Assembly: GCA_964581895.1 (NCBI GenBank)
Contig: CAZOPR010000008.1
Span: forward strand, 1 to 64,000
Reading direction: 5' to 3'
Origin: Exilispira sp964581895
GTDB taxonomy: Bacteria > Spirochaetota > JAAYUW01
Length of the DNA: 64,000 nt
Every line of letters starts with the position of its first letter. Positions within the stretch are counted from its first letter, which is position 1. Made by a program: the position numbers and the translations under genes. The notes under the pieces are model-generated. The model was not told the DNA's origin. It saw only the letters and a program-made list of their open reading frames with translations, and did not search any database. Positions 8,585 through 17,099 of this stretch are shown one piece after another.

Positions 8585-10054
8585 GTGTTTGAAACTTTTA
8601 TTATTTTAAGTTTACTATTTGCTTTATTTATTCTTATTTTAAGAAATAACACAATTAACTATATTCTCCTTGTTATTTATGGAATTTTTCAATTAATATT
8701 TACCTTTTTCATAGTAAAATCTTTTTTTCAAAATACTCAATCATCAAGTTTTTTCTGGATTTTTGATTCAAAAATTTTAGATAGATTTATATATGCAGAT
8801 AACTACACTATCTTTTTTATTATTATTACTTCAATCCTGTTTTTTATAAGCTCATTTTCTTCCATAAATAAAGTTGTTTTTATGAAAGAGAAGAACTTTT
8901 CCCTTTTTTCAGCATTTTTAATCCTTTTTTTTGTATCATTATTCGGAGTCATTTCTGCTCAAAACTTGATAGTTTTATGGGTTTTTATTGAAGCCACGAC
9001 ATTAACAAGTGGCGTATTAATATATCAGGATAAAACCAAGCATTCTCTTGAAGCAGCCTGGAAATATCTTTTTATCTGTTCAATAGGTATAGCTATTTCA
9101 TTTGTCGGTATTGTTTTTCTTTCTCTTGCTTTTAATACTTCTTCTCTTTCCTTTAAGGATCTTCTTTTATTAAATGAAACAGCAAATCCTTTCTGGTTAG
9201 AACTTGGCTTTGGCTTTATATTGATAGGCTTTGGAACTAAAGCTGGACTCGCTCCTACTCATGCCTGGCTTCCTGATGCTCATTCAGAAGCTCCATCACA
9301 AGTATCAGCCTTGCTTTCTGGGGCACTTTTAAATACAGCATTACTTGGTATAATTAGAGTATTAAATATATTGCCTATTCAGGTTAAAAATATTTGTAAA
9401 ACTTATCTTTTAGCAATGGGAATAATTTCATTATTTGTCTCATCAATTTATATGTTAAGAAGTGTTAATTATAAAAGGCTTTTAGCTTATTCTTCTATTG
9501 AAAATTTAGGGCTTATATCTTTGGGATTATCTTTAGGCGGTATAGCTTCCTATGCATCATATCTTCTAATAATTTCTCATAGCTTGACAAAATCTTCTTT
9601 ATTCATAGTATCTGGTGTAATTAAAGATATTTATCATACTACAGAAACTAGAAAAGTTAATAACCTGTTAAAATTTATCCCTTTTGCAGCTTTTACCTTA
9701 GCATTAGGATTTTTAAGTATTCTGGGTTTTCCAGTTTTTCTTTCCTTTTTTTCAGAGATAAAGCTTTTTTACTTTTTAATAACAAATCAAAAATGGTTAC
9801 TTCTAATAGTTATTTTATTTTTATTACTAGTAATTCTATTTGCATTATCTAAAAATCTATTTAATATGATATTTGCAGCAGAAGGAAAATATAAGGTTTC
9901 TGAATTAATAAAGTTAAAGGTTAAAAAATTAAGTGTTGTAAATAATATTCAAATTTTTGGTGCATTTTTTCTTATAGTTTTAGCTTTTTTATTGGGAATA
10001 TTCTTCCCGAATCAGTTTAAAGAATTTATAATGTCTTTAGTTTCTTCAATGTAA
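8585..10054 (+). CDS. Ehr-type complex membrane subunit, NuoN/HyfF-like proton/ion channel
   Basis: This 489-residue protein is the second antiporter-like subunit. Motifs are LWVFIEATTLTSG (TM5 Glu), GFGTKAGLAPTHAWLPDAHS (TM7 Lys and loop) and YKRLLAYSSIENLG. Best family match is HyfF (NuoN/NuoM-like). It starts with GTG after GGGAG. It closes the seven-gene operon, so the complex has two antiporter-like subunits plus NuoH-like and HyfE-like proteins and two peripheral proteins. No NuoEFG-type or formate dehydrogenase genes are adjacent. Confidence 0.88.
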   Translation: MFETFIILSLLFALFILILRNNTINYILLVIYGIFQLIFTFFIVKSFFQNTQSSSFFWIFDSKILDRFIYADNYTIFFIIITSILFFISSFSSINKVVFMKEKNFSLFSAFLILFFVSLFGVISAQNLIVLWVFIEATTLTSGVLIYQDKTKHSLEAAWKYLFICSIGIAISFVGIVFLSLAFNTSSLSFKDLLLLNETANPFWLELGFGFILIGFGTKAGLAPTHAWLPDAHSEAPSQVSALLSGALLNTALLGIIRVLNILPIQVKNICKTYLLAMGIISLFVSSIYMLRSVNYKRLLAYSSIENLGLISLGLSLGGIASYASYLLIISHSLTKSSLFIVSGVIKDIYHTTETRKVNNLLKFIPFAAFTLALGFLSILGFPVFLSFFSEIKLFYFLITNQKWLLLIVILFLLLVILFALSKNLFNMIFAAEGKYKVSELIKLKVKKLSVVNNIQIFGAFFLIVLAFLLGIFFPNQFKEFIMSLVSSM

Positions 10055-10088
10055 AATAGGATTAAATTAAAAAAATAGGTGGTTTTTT

Positions 10089-10805
10089 ATGGGTAAAAAG
10101 AAAGGTAAAAAGTTGGAAAATGGAAAAAACTTAAAAAACTATTCAAAAAAGATTTCAAAAAATATAAAAGATGAAAAAGAAGAAGAGAAGAAAGATAGTT
10201 TGCTTTTATTTTTAAGAGATGCTGTAATAATTGTAGTTGTTTTTATCCTGATTATTCAACCTCTTATTATTTCCAGTTATACCATACCTACAGCATCTAT
10301 GGATCCAACAATACCACCTGGTACAAGACTTATAGGCTTACCTATAGTCTATGGTGGATTTATATTTGGAACAAATATAAAAATGCCAGCACTTAAAAAA
10401 ATTCATAGATTTGACATAGTAATATTCAAACATCCAGATACTAAAATAAGAACGCCATATGTTAAAAGGGTCATCGGACTTCCTGGGGATACAGTTTTTG
10501 TCGATGGAAAAAATGTCTATATAAATGGGCAAAAAATATTTGAACCATATACTCAATATATTTTAGATACCCAATATGCCGCACATCCTGAAGTAAAAAG
10601 GCAAAATTTTGGACCTGTGAAAGTTCCAGAAGGGAATCTTTTTGTTATGGGAGACAATAGAGATAACTCTGAAGATTCAAGATATTGGGGTTTTTTACCT
10701 ATTAAAAATGTCTTTGCTATGCCACTTATAGTAACTTTCTCAAAGGATCCAACAAGTGGTAAGATAAGATGGAACCAGTTTGGTAGAGTTTTGTTTAATA
10801 AATAA
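10089..10805 (+). CDS. lepB: Signal peptidase I
   Basis: This 238-residue protein has a Lys-rich cytoplasmic N-terminus (about 1-38) and a single membrane anchor (about 40-62). The S26 peptidase motifs follow: TIPTASMDPT with the catalytic Ser, KRVIGLPGD with the catalytic Lys, and MGDNRDNSEDSRYWG. It cleaves signal peptides of exported proteins at the outer face of the inner membrane. It starts 34 nt after the membrane-complex operon with an AGGTGG site and may be cotranscribed with it. A promoter for the next gene lies downstream. Confidence 0.95.
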   Translation: MGKKKGKKLENGKNLKNYSKKISKNIKDEKEEEKKDSLLLFLRDAVIIVVVFILIIQPLIISSYTIPTASMDPTIPPGTRLIGLPIVYGGFIFGTNIKMPALKKIHRFDIVIFKHPDTKIRTPYVKRVIGLPGDTVFVDGKNVYINGQKIFEPYTQYILDTQYAAHPEVKRQNFGPVKVPEGNLFVMGDNRDNSEDSRYWGFLPIKNVFAMPLIVTFSKDPTSGKIRWNQFGRVLFNK

Positions 10806-10846
10806 TTTTTTTTGGTTGATTAATATAATATAAAATATGTTAAGAG

Positions 10847-10875
10847 TTGTAAAATAAAGATTGCATATTTATAAT
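10847..10875 (+). promoter_or_regulatory. Promoter of accD
   Basis: TTGTAA (10847-10852), a 17-bp spacer and a perfect TATAAT (10870-10875). The predicted start near 10882 lies just before the repeated element described next. Confidence 0.5.
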
Positions 10876-10891
10876 ATTATGATATCTGCTA

Positions 10892-10916
10892 TTGCAAGTT
10901 ATTAAGTTGCAAGTTA
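10892..10916 (+). promoter_or_regulatory. Direct repeat upstream of accD, possible operator
   Basis: TTGCAAGTTA occurs twice, at 10892-10901 and 10907-10916, 15 bp apart, between the predicted transcription start and the accD ribosome site. A related TTGCAAAAGTA lies near 11850, before accA. The placement suits a repressor site for fatty-acid genes, but no regulator is identified. Confidence 0.4.
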
Positions 10917-10926
10917 GGGAGTTTTT

Positions 10927-11766
10927 ATGGATAAATTGCCTGATTCTATTAAAAAAATATTTATAGATAAAAATCAAGATAAATCTTTACCAGATAATCT
11001 TTTTGCTGTCTGTCCTGGATGTCAGGAAATAGTTTATAGACCAAAACTTGAACAGAATCTTGGTGTTTGTCCTTTGTGTTCATATCATTTTAGAATATCT
11101 GTAGATGAATGGATAAATTTTCTTGCAGATGCAGATTCTTTCACTTCTTTATTTGATGAAATAGTATCAGTTGACCCTTTAAATTTTCCTGGTTATAAGG
11201 AAAAATTAGAGGAATTATATAGAAAAGGTATAAATGAAGGTGTTAGAACAGGTTACATAAAACTTGATGGTATAAAGACTTTAATAGGAATTATGGATGC
11301 GGATTTTATAATGGGATCTATGGGTTCTGTAGTTGGAGAAAGAGTCACAAGGCTTTTTGAATATGGTATGAATGAAAACTTGCCAGTAATAATAATATGT
11401 CGTTCTGGTGGTGCGAGAATGCAAGAAGGAGTTGTTTCTTTATTTCAAATGGCGAAAACTTCTGCAGCAGCCAAAAAATTTTCAGATAGCGGTAATCTAT
11501 ATATTTCAATCTTAACAGACCCAACGACAGGTGGAGTTTCTGCATCTTTTGCATTTTTGGGGGATATAATAATTGCTGAACCTGGTGCATTGATAGGATT
11601 TGCCGGTCAAAGGGTAATAGAACAAACTATAAAGCAAAAACTACCAGAAGGTTTTCAGCGTGCTGAATTTTTAGAAAAAAAAGGTTTTATAGATATAGTT
11701 TGCGATAGAAGGAAATTAAGAGAAACCCTTGTTAAAATTCTTGAAATCCATCGATACCGAAGATAA
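10927..11766 (+). CDS. accD: Acetyl-CoA carboxylase carboxyltransferase, beta subunit
   Basis: This 279-residue protein has an N-terminal C4 zinc ribbon (CPGCQE and CPLCSYHF, about residues 29-52) and a crotonase-fold carboxyltransferase domain with SGGARMQEG and a LTDPTTGGVSASFA segment. With AccA it moves the carboxyl group from carboxybiotin to acetyl-CoA, making malonyl-CoA for fatty acid synthesis. accB and accC are not in the window. It has its own promoter and is followed by accA after 125 nt. Confidence 0.95.
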   Translation: MDKLPDSIKKIFIDKNQDKSLPDNLFAVCPGCQEIVYRPKLEQNLGVCPLCSYHFRISVDEWINFLADADSFTSLFDEIVSVDPLNFPGYKEKLEELYRKGINEGVRTGYIKLDGIKTLIGIMDADFIMGSMGSVVGERVTRLFEYGMNENLPVIIICRSGGARMQEGVVSLFQMAKTSAAAKKFSDSGNLYISILTDPTTGGVSASFAFLGDIIIAEPGALIGFAGQRVIEQTIKQKLPEGFQRAEFLEKKGFIDIVCDRRKLRETLVKILEIHRYRR

Positions 11767-11865
11767 AAAAACACAAATAAAGATTATAAAATCAAGAGGT
11801 TATAAATAATTTCTTATTAAAAAATAAGGTATATGATAAAAAAAAAAGATTGCAAAAGTAAGAGA

Positions 11866-11884
11866 TCCTAAATAAAGATTAGGA
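11866..11884 (+). promoter_or_regulatory. Hairpin covering the accA ribosome site
   Basis: TCCTAA (11866-11871) and TTAGGA (11879-11884) can pair around a 7-nt loop. The right arm holds the AGGA of the accA Shine-Dalgarno site, so folding would hide it. A translational role is inferred. Confidence 0.35.
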
Positions 11885-11891
11885 GAATATT

Positions 11892-12893
11892 ATGAAAAAA
11901 GAAAAGATATTAAAACAAATCGATAAACTTAAGTCTATTGCTATTTCTGAAGGGATTGATCTTTCTTCTGAAATAAATCGCTTGAGAGGTATGCTTGAAC
12001 TTGAAAGTGATGAATATAAAAAAGAAAAAGAGATTGAGGAAGTCTTTGCAATTGTTCAAAATTCCAGAAAAATTGAAAGACCGAAACCTCAGGATTTTAT
12101 CAAATCTTTAATAAAAGATTTTATTGAACTAAAAGGTGATAGGAGATTTGCAAATGATGATGCAATAATAGGAGGGATAGGTTATTTTGATAAATATCCT
12201 ATTACAGCCGTTGGTATACAAAAAGGTCACACCTTAAATGAAAATATTACTTTCAATTTTGGTTCGCCTCATCCAGAAGGCTATAGAAAAGCACTTAGAC
12301 TTGCTTTTCAAGCAGAAAAATTTTCAAGACCAATTTTATTTTTTGTGGATACTCCAGGTGCTTATCCTGGGATAGATTCAGAGGAAAGAGGTATGGCTCA
12401 AGCTATAGCCGAAAATCTTTATTATTTATCTGACTTAAAAGCCCCAATAATCTCTGTTATTACTGGTGAAGGTGGTTCTGGAGGAGCACTTGCCTTAGGT
12501 GTTTCAGATATTTTGATAATGATGCAAAACGCTATTCTTTCAGTTATCTCTCCTGAGGGATGCGCTTCAATACTTTTTAAGGATTCATCTAAAGCAGCAG
12601 CTGCAGCTGTATCACTAAAATTGACCTCCTTTGATTTGCTTTCATTGGGAATTGTCGATAAAGTTATTGATGAAGGACCTGGACTTGATGTTGATCCTCA
12701 GATAGGATACAGAAATTTAGCTGAACAAATTTCAACTTCTTTAGCTTATTTTACATCATTAAATAGTAAAGAATTGATCGAGCATAGATATCAAAAGTTA
12801 AGAAAGATTGGTTTTTATAAAGATACCACTGGTTTTGTAAAAAAAGGATTAAATAAGTCCAAAAATTTTATATATGAGTTATTCAAGTTTTAA
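11892..12893 (+). CDS. accA: Acetyl-CoA carboxylase carboxyltransferase, alpha subunit
   Basis: This 333-residue protein is of normal AccA length. It has an N-terminal helical region (about 1-60), the GDRRFANDDAIIGGIG segment, FFVDTPGAYPGIDSEERG and GEGGSGGALALG, which build the oxyanion-binding crotonase core, and SPEGCASILF. It is the partner of AccD in the carboxyltransferase heterotetramer. It lies downstream of accD behind a possible SD-masking hairpin. Confidence 0.95.
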   Translation: MKKEKILKQIDKLKSIAISEGIDLSSEINRLRGMLELESDEYKKEKEIEEVFAIVQNSRKIERPKPQDFIKSLIKDFIELKGDRRFANDDAIIGGIGYFDKYPITAVGIQKGHTLNENITFNFGSPHPEGYRKALRLAFQAEKFSRPILFFVDTPGAYPGIDSEERGMAQAIAENLYYLSDLKAPIISVITGEGGSGGALALGVSDILIMMQNAILSVISPEGCASILFKDSSKAAAAAVSLKLTSFDLLSLGIVDKVIDEGPGLDVDPQIGYRNLAEQISTSLAYFTSLNSKELIEHRYQKLRKIGFYKDTTGFVKKGLNKSKNFIYELFKF

Positions 12894-12978
12894 TAAAAAA
12901 TAAAAAGTAAAAATATAAATAATAATAAAGCAGAAAATTATATTATAAATATAAAAAATAGAAATAAAGGGATTTTTT

Positions 12979-14316
12979 ATGAATGTTAACAATATTAAAC
13001 CAAAGAATTTGGAGATCATCGATATAGAAAAACTTGGTAAAATGGAAGGGAAAGAGATATCTATAAGAGGAGCAATTCATAGACTGAGGATTTTACCAAA
13101 TGTGACTTTTTGCATTTTAAGATTGGAAAGATCGTTAATTCAAGTAGTTGCTGAGCAACAATATGATCTTTCAACATTTATGGAAGGAGATTTTGTTGAA
13201 GTTACTGGATTAGTAAGACCTTCTAAGTTAAATGATAAAGCAATATTAAATAAAGACTATGAAATATCATTAACCAAAATCAATCTAATTCATAGACCAA
13301 AAGAGATTCCACCATTTGAAATAAATAAAAAAGAACTTAACATAAAACCAGATTTAGAATTTGATATGAGGCAGATTTCTCTTCGTCATCCAAAAAAAAG
13401 AGCCATTTTTAAGATTTCAGAAACAATTGCTAACTCATTTGCTTCGTTTTTAGAGCTTAACAATTTTACAAGGATTTTTTCTCCTAAAATTGTTTTTGCT
13501 GGTGCAGAAGGTGGTGCGAATATTTTTAAGATACAATATTTTGATAGAATTGCATATCTTGCTCAATCACCTCAATTTTATAAACAATATGGAGTCGGTA
13601 TCTTCGGAAGAGTTTATGATATAGGACCTGTTTTTAGAGCCGAAAAACATAACACAACAAGGCATGTGAATGAATATATATCTTTAGATTTTGAAATGGG
13701 ATTTATCTCCTCTTTTGAAGATATTATGTCTTTGGAAACGGCATATTTGAAATATATGATTGAACGACTTAAAGAGAAAAACAGTTTTGAAATAGAATTG
13801 CTCGAAATCTCTTTACCAGAAATTGGAGAATCTATTCCTTCAATAAAGTTAAAAGATGCTCATGAAATTTTTTTCAAGTTGAGAAAAATAGATTATAGAA
13901 ATGAACCAGATTTATCTCCTGATGAAGAAAAATTTCTTACCCAGTGGTCTAAAAAAGAATACAATAGTGAATTTTTATTTGTTACTCATTTCCCAACAAA
14001 TAAAAGACCATTTTATACGATGGATGATCCTTCAAATCCTAGCGAAACTTTATCTTTTGACCTTTTATTCAGAGGACTTGAGATAACTACTGGAGGACAA
14101 AGAATACATGACTATGATATGCAGTATAATAAGTTGGTCTCATTCGGTATGAATCCAGTAGATTTCGAATCATTTTTAACACTTCATAAATATGGTGTTC
14201 CACCTCATGGTGGTCTAGCAATAGGTCTTGAAAGATTGACTGCAAGAATTTGTGATATTGAGAATATAAAAGAAGCATCAATGTATCCTAGAGATATAAA
14301 TAGAATTACTCCATAA
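12979..14316 (+). CDS. aspS: Aspartyl-tRNA synthetase, archaeal/eukaryotic type (AspS2)
   Basis: This 445-residue class IIb synthetase has an OB-fold anticodon domain (about 20-110) and a catalytic core. Visible are GAEGGANIFKI, LAQSPQFYKQ, GPVFRAEKHNT (motif 2) and GLAIGLERLTARI (motif 3). It ends in PRDINRITP, like AspRS and unlike AsnRS, which usually ends in PFPR-type sequence. It lacks the roughly 100-residue GAD insertion of ordinary bacterial AspRS (about 590 residues). His34 (GAIHRL) sits where non-discriminating archaeal enzymes carry His and discriminating ones Trp. It may therefore also charge tRNA-Asn for amidation by GatCAB. An AAAGGGA site precedes the ATG. Confidence 0.85.
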   Translation: MNVNNIKPKNLEIIDIEKLGKMEGKEISIRGAIHRLRILPNVTFCILRLERSLIQVVAEQQYDLSTFMEGDFVEVTGLVRPSKLNDKAILNKDYEISLTKINLIHRPKEIPPFEINKKELNIKPDLEFDMRQISLRHPKKRAIFKISETIANSFASFLELNNFTRIFSPKIVFAGAEGGANIFKIQYFDRIAYLAQSPQFYKQYGVGIFGRVYDIGPVFRAEKHNTTRHVNEYISLDFEMGFISSFEDIMSLETAYLKYMIERLKEKNSFEIELLEISLPEIGESIPSIKLKDAHEIFFKLRKIDYRNEPDLSPDEEKFLTQWSKKEYNSEFLFVTHFPTNKRPFYTMDDPSNPSETLSFDLLFRGLEITTGGQRIHDYDMQYNKLVSFGMNPVDFESFLTLHKYGVPPHGGLAIGLERLTARICDIENIKEASMYPRDINRITP

Positions 14317-14332
14317 TTTTTTAAGGAAGAAG

Positions 14333-15616
14333 ATGAAAAATTTTTTACTGATAGGGAATAGTTCACTAGAAGATGCAATTGCATGGAAGCTAAATCAGGA
14401 AAATAATGTAGGTAATATTTTTATATCACCAGGAAATGGTGGAACATATACCAAACAAAAAACCAGAAATATTGTTTTGAATTCTAATGATAAAGATTCA
14501 ATAAAAGAATTTTTAGAAAAAGAGAAAATTAATATAACCATTGCATCTTCTTATAAAAATCTAACATATGAATTTGAGCAAGCACTCCATGAAATTGGGA
14601 TACCTCTAATTGGACCAACATCAAAAATTATTTCCTTTTTTAGTTCAAGGATTAATATTAAGAATTTTTTCAAAAAATATAATATTTCGTCTCCTTCATT
14701 TGAAATTTTGGAATCTATTTCCAGCCTTTCAACAATGATAGAAAAATACACTACAAGAAAAATAATATATTCAGAATCACAAAAAGGCTGGAAAGGAGCT
14801 TATCTGATTGAATCAAAGGGACAAGGAGCAAAAATATTAGAGGCTATTCAAGAAAATTGCGAAAAAGAAAGTAAATTTATAGTTGAAAACTATCAAAAAG
14901 GAGAAGAGTTTTCTGCTATTTTGGCTTTTGATAAAACAAACTATATTTTATTTCCAGTAATTAGAGTTTATCCAAAATCATTTGATTATGATTATGGCTT
15001 ATATACTTCTGGTATGGGAGGATTTACTCCATCACCCAATTTTTCAAATTCTGATATAACTGTCTTAAATGAAAAAATTATATATCCATTAATCGAGGGT
15101 TTAAAGACTGAATCATTGATATATAATGGGTTTTTAACAATTCATTTTATCAAAACTTCAGATAGACTTTTAGCATTAAATATTATTCCTTCAATTCATT
15201 GTCCAGAGATAGAAACAATCCTACCTTTGATGAGTTCTTCTTTTTATAATTTATGTAATGATTTGATTGATAATTCTATTATTAAATATATATTGAAAAT
15301 CAATCAAGGTTACTCATTAAGCGTTGTTTTGGCTTCAAAAGGGTACCCAATAGATAGTGAAAAAGGTATATTAATAGCAGGATTGGACAAACAATATAAT
15401 GATATCAATATTTTTCATAACAAAACCTCTAGAATAAATTATTCAAAAAACAGAGGTTTTATAACTGCTGGTGGAAGGGTTCTTACACTAAACACGGTAT
15501 CGACAACTCTTGAAAATGCAAGGGAAAGGATATACAAGTTACTTGAAAATAATGAAATATTTTTCAATGGTAATTTTTATAGAAGTGATATTGCTGAAAA
15601 ATATGGTAAAAAATAA
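14333..15616 (+). CDS. Degenerate PurD-like (phosphoribosylamine-glycine ligase family) ATP-grasp protein
   Basis: This 427-residue protein follows the PurD fold along its whole length: the AIAWKL segment, ISPGNGGTYT, IPLIGPT, GMGGFTPSP, VVLASKGYP, FITAGGRVL and a YRSDI-type end. Many signature residues are replaced. GSGGREHA reads GNSSLEDA, the ATP-grasp VKADGLAAGKGV region has become YSESQKGWKGAYL, and the metal-binding EFNCRFGDPE reads NIIPSIHCPE. It is probably not a normal GAR synthetase and may be a divergent paralogue or a pseudo-enzyme. It follows aspS by 16 nt with an AAGGAAG site, so the two look cotranscribed. No other purine genes are present. Confidence 0.75.
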   Translation: MKNFLLIGNSSLEDAIAWKLNQENNVGNIFISPGNGGTYTKQKTRNIVLNSNDKDSIKEFLEKEKINITIASSYKNLTYEFEQALHEIGIPLIGPTSKIISFFSSRINIKNFFKKYNISSPSFEILESISSLSTMIEKYTTRKIIYSESQKGWKGAYLIESKGQGAKILEAIQENCEKESKFIVENYQKGEEFSAILAFDKTNYILFPVIRVYPKSFDYDYGLYTSGMGGFTPSPNFSNSDITVLNEKIIYPLIEGLKTESLIYNGFLTIHFIKTSDRLLALNIIPSIHCPEIETILPLMSSSFYNLCNDLIDNSIIKYILKINQGYSLSVVLASKGYPIDSEKGILIAGLDKQYNDINIFHNKTSRINYSKNRGFITAGGRVLTLNTVSTTLENARERIYKLLENNEIFFNGNFYRSDIAEKYGKK

Positions 15617-15686
15617 CCTGATTTTGAAAATTTAGAAATTTGAACTATAATTTATTTAAGATTTAATAAATTCTTAAGAAGGATTT

Positions 15687-16004
15687 ATGGATTTATTATT
15701 TATAAGCGATTCTGATAAAGAATTATTGAAAAATAATATTAATCTCAAAAATTTGAAAATTATAAATAGCAGTGAATATCTACAGAAAGAAGAATATTAT
15801 AGAAATAAAGAATCCATTTTAATTATTGATAGAAATTCAATAAAAGAAGAATACCTTGAAAAAATAAGAAAAAGTAAAAAACCTGAATCAATAATCTTGT
15901 TAAGCGAAACTTTAGATTGGGATAAATTGATAGAAACATTTCAAAGAGGTGAAACTTTTTATGTGAAACCAGTTAGAAAAGAGGATTTCGAAAATTTTGA
16001 ATAA
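15687..16004 (+). CDS. Small stand-alone receiver-like (CheY-like) domain protein
   Basis: This 105-residue protein matches a compact receiver pattern: acidic residues after strand 1 (FISDSD), a possible phosphoacceptor Asp after strand 3 (ILIIDRN), Ser at the end of strand 4 (ILLSET) and Lys after strand 5 (YVKPVRKED). It is about 15 residues shorter than CheY and is divergent, so phosphorylation is uncertain. It is followed within 13 nt by an outer-membrane-like protein gene. No output domain is present. Confidence 0.6.
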   Translation: MDLLFISDSDKELLKNNINLKNLKIINSSEYLQKEEYYRNKESILIIDRNSIKEEYLEKIRKSKKPESIILLSETLDWDKLIETFQRGETFYVKPVRKEDFENFE

Positions 16005-16017
16005 AAAAGGAGGATTG

Positions 16018-17079
16018 ATGAAAAGAATATCTATTTTTATTTTGAGCTTAATACTTTTGATTTCAACTATTTCTCCAATAGTTTTTGGACAAAACATCTC
16101 TTTTTCATTTTCACCAAGACTTTGGGGACTTGATTTTTATCTTTTTTTAAATGATTTTCCAGTCAAACTTGTTGATTTTGCATCAATGCAGACATTATTA
16201 GGTATTGGTGGCGGTTGGGAATCTTATGGTTATTTTAGAGATTTATCAAATAATCCAGTGCAATATTCAGATAACCCAACATATGCATTTTATTTTAATA
16301 GAATAGATTTAATAGGAACATTTGGATTAGGTTTTTTATTTTTTTATAATGAATTTTATGGAAAATATATTTCTCAATTAAGATTTAAATTTTTGGTGGA
16401 TTATCAATCCTATGAGCAAGAAAGTGATGGCAAACCAACTTATTTATCACAGACAACCCTGCCTGATAAAGAAGGTATCTTTCAGAATTCTTTTGCAATT
16501 GAACTATACATAGATTTCTTAAAATTTTCATCTAAATATCATTCGATTAGAGGAGTCGATTTTCTATTTAGTTATGAAATTTTCCCGCAATTTATGAATG
16601 AAATTGCAAATTTTTCAAGAATTCAGGCTAAATTTAGGGGTTTTTTAACAATTTTAGAAAATGAAAATCTTTCTATATATTTAGCAGATAGAATCTTTTT
16701 TTATTATATACCTCAAACAAGTTCATATATCCCAATATCAGCATTGACAATGGGAAGTCTTGGGTATTCAATGAGAGGGATAAATTGGTGTCAATATGAG
16801 GGAACTATTAGACTTTTGAATAATTTTGATATCAGAATCTTTACCCCTCAAATATTTGAGCAATCTTATATTATTCCAGGTCTTATTTTATTTTTTGATA
16901 TTGGATTAAATGATTACCAAAACTTAAACGGGACTCTTGATTTTTCAAACTTGCAATATTCTACAGGTATTGGTCTTGTTATAGTCGCACTTGGTATTGA
17001 TTTGATAGACTTTTACCTTGATTACAACTTAAAAGAGACACAACTATACTTTAAGTTAAGATTTTCTCTATTTTTTTAG
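16018..17079 (+). CDS. Predicted outer-membrane beta-barrel protein (unknown)
   Basis: This protein of about 353 residues starts at ATG 16018, behind an AAGGAGG site at 16007-16013. It has a cleavable signal peptide (Lys-Arg, hydrophobic core, cut near VFGQ). The rest is rich in alternating aromatic/polar strands and Gly, and it ends in Phe-Phe, as beta-barrels recognised by BamA do. No named family is recognised. The signal and C-terminal Phe point to a diderm cell. Confidence 0.65.
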   Translation: MKRISIFILSLILLISTISPIVFGQNISFSFSPRLWGLDFYLFLNDFPVKLVDFASMQTLLGIGGGWESYGYFRDLSNNPVQYSDNPTYAFYFNRIDLIGTFGLGFLFFYNEFYGKYISQLRFKFLVDYQSYEQESDGKPTYLSQTTLPDKEGIFQNSFAIELYIDFLKFSSKYHSIRGVDFLFSYEIFPQFMNEIANFSRIQAKFRGFLTILENENLSIYLADRIFFYYIPQTSSYIPISALTMGSLGYSMRGINWCQYEGTIRLLNNFDIRIFTPQIFEQSYIIPGLILFFDIGLNDYQNLNGTLDFSNLQYSTGIGLVIVALGIDLIDFYLDYNLKETQLYFKLRFSLFF

Positions 17080-17099
17080 TTACTTCAAAATTTAGCAAA

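Noticed and set aside
1822..10054. Respiratory complex I (nuo operon)
   Set aside because: Subunit set, gene order and the fused small subunit follow Hyf/Ech-type complexes; NuoA, NuoE, NuoF, NuoG and NuoJ are missing.
12979..14316. Asparaginyl-tRNA synthetase
   Set aside because: Related in fold, but the C-terminal PRDINRITP and the motif order fit archaeal-type AspRS better.
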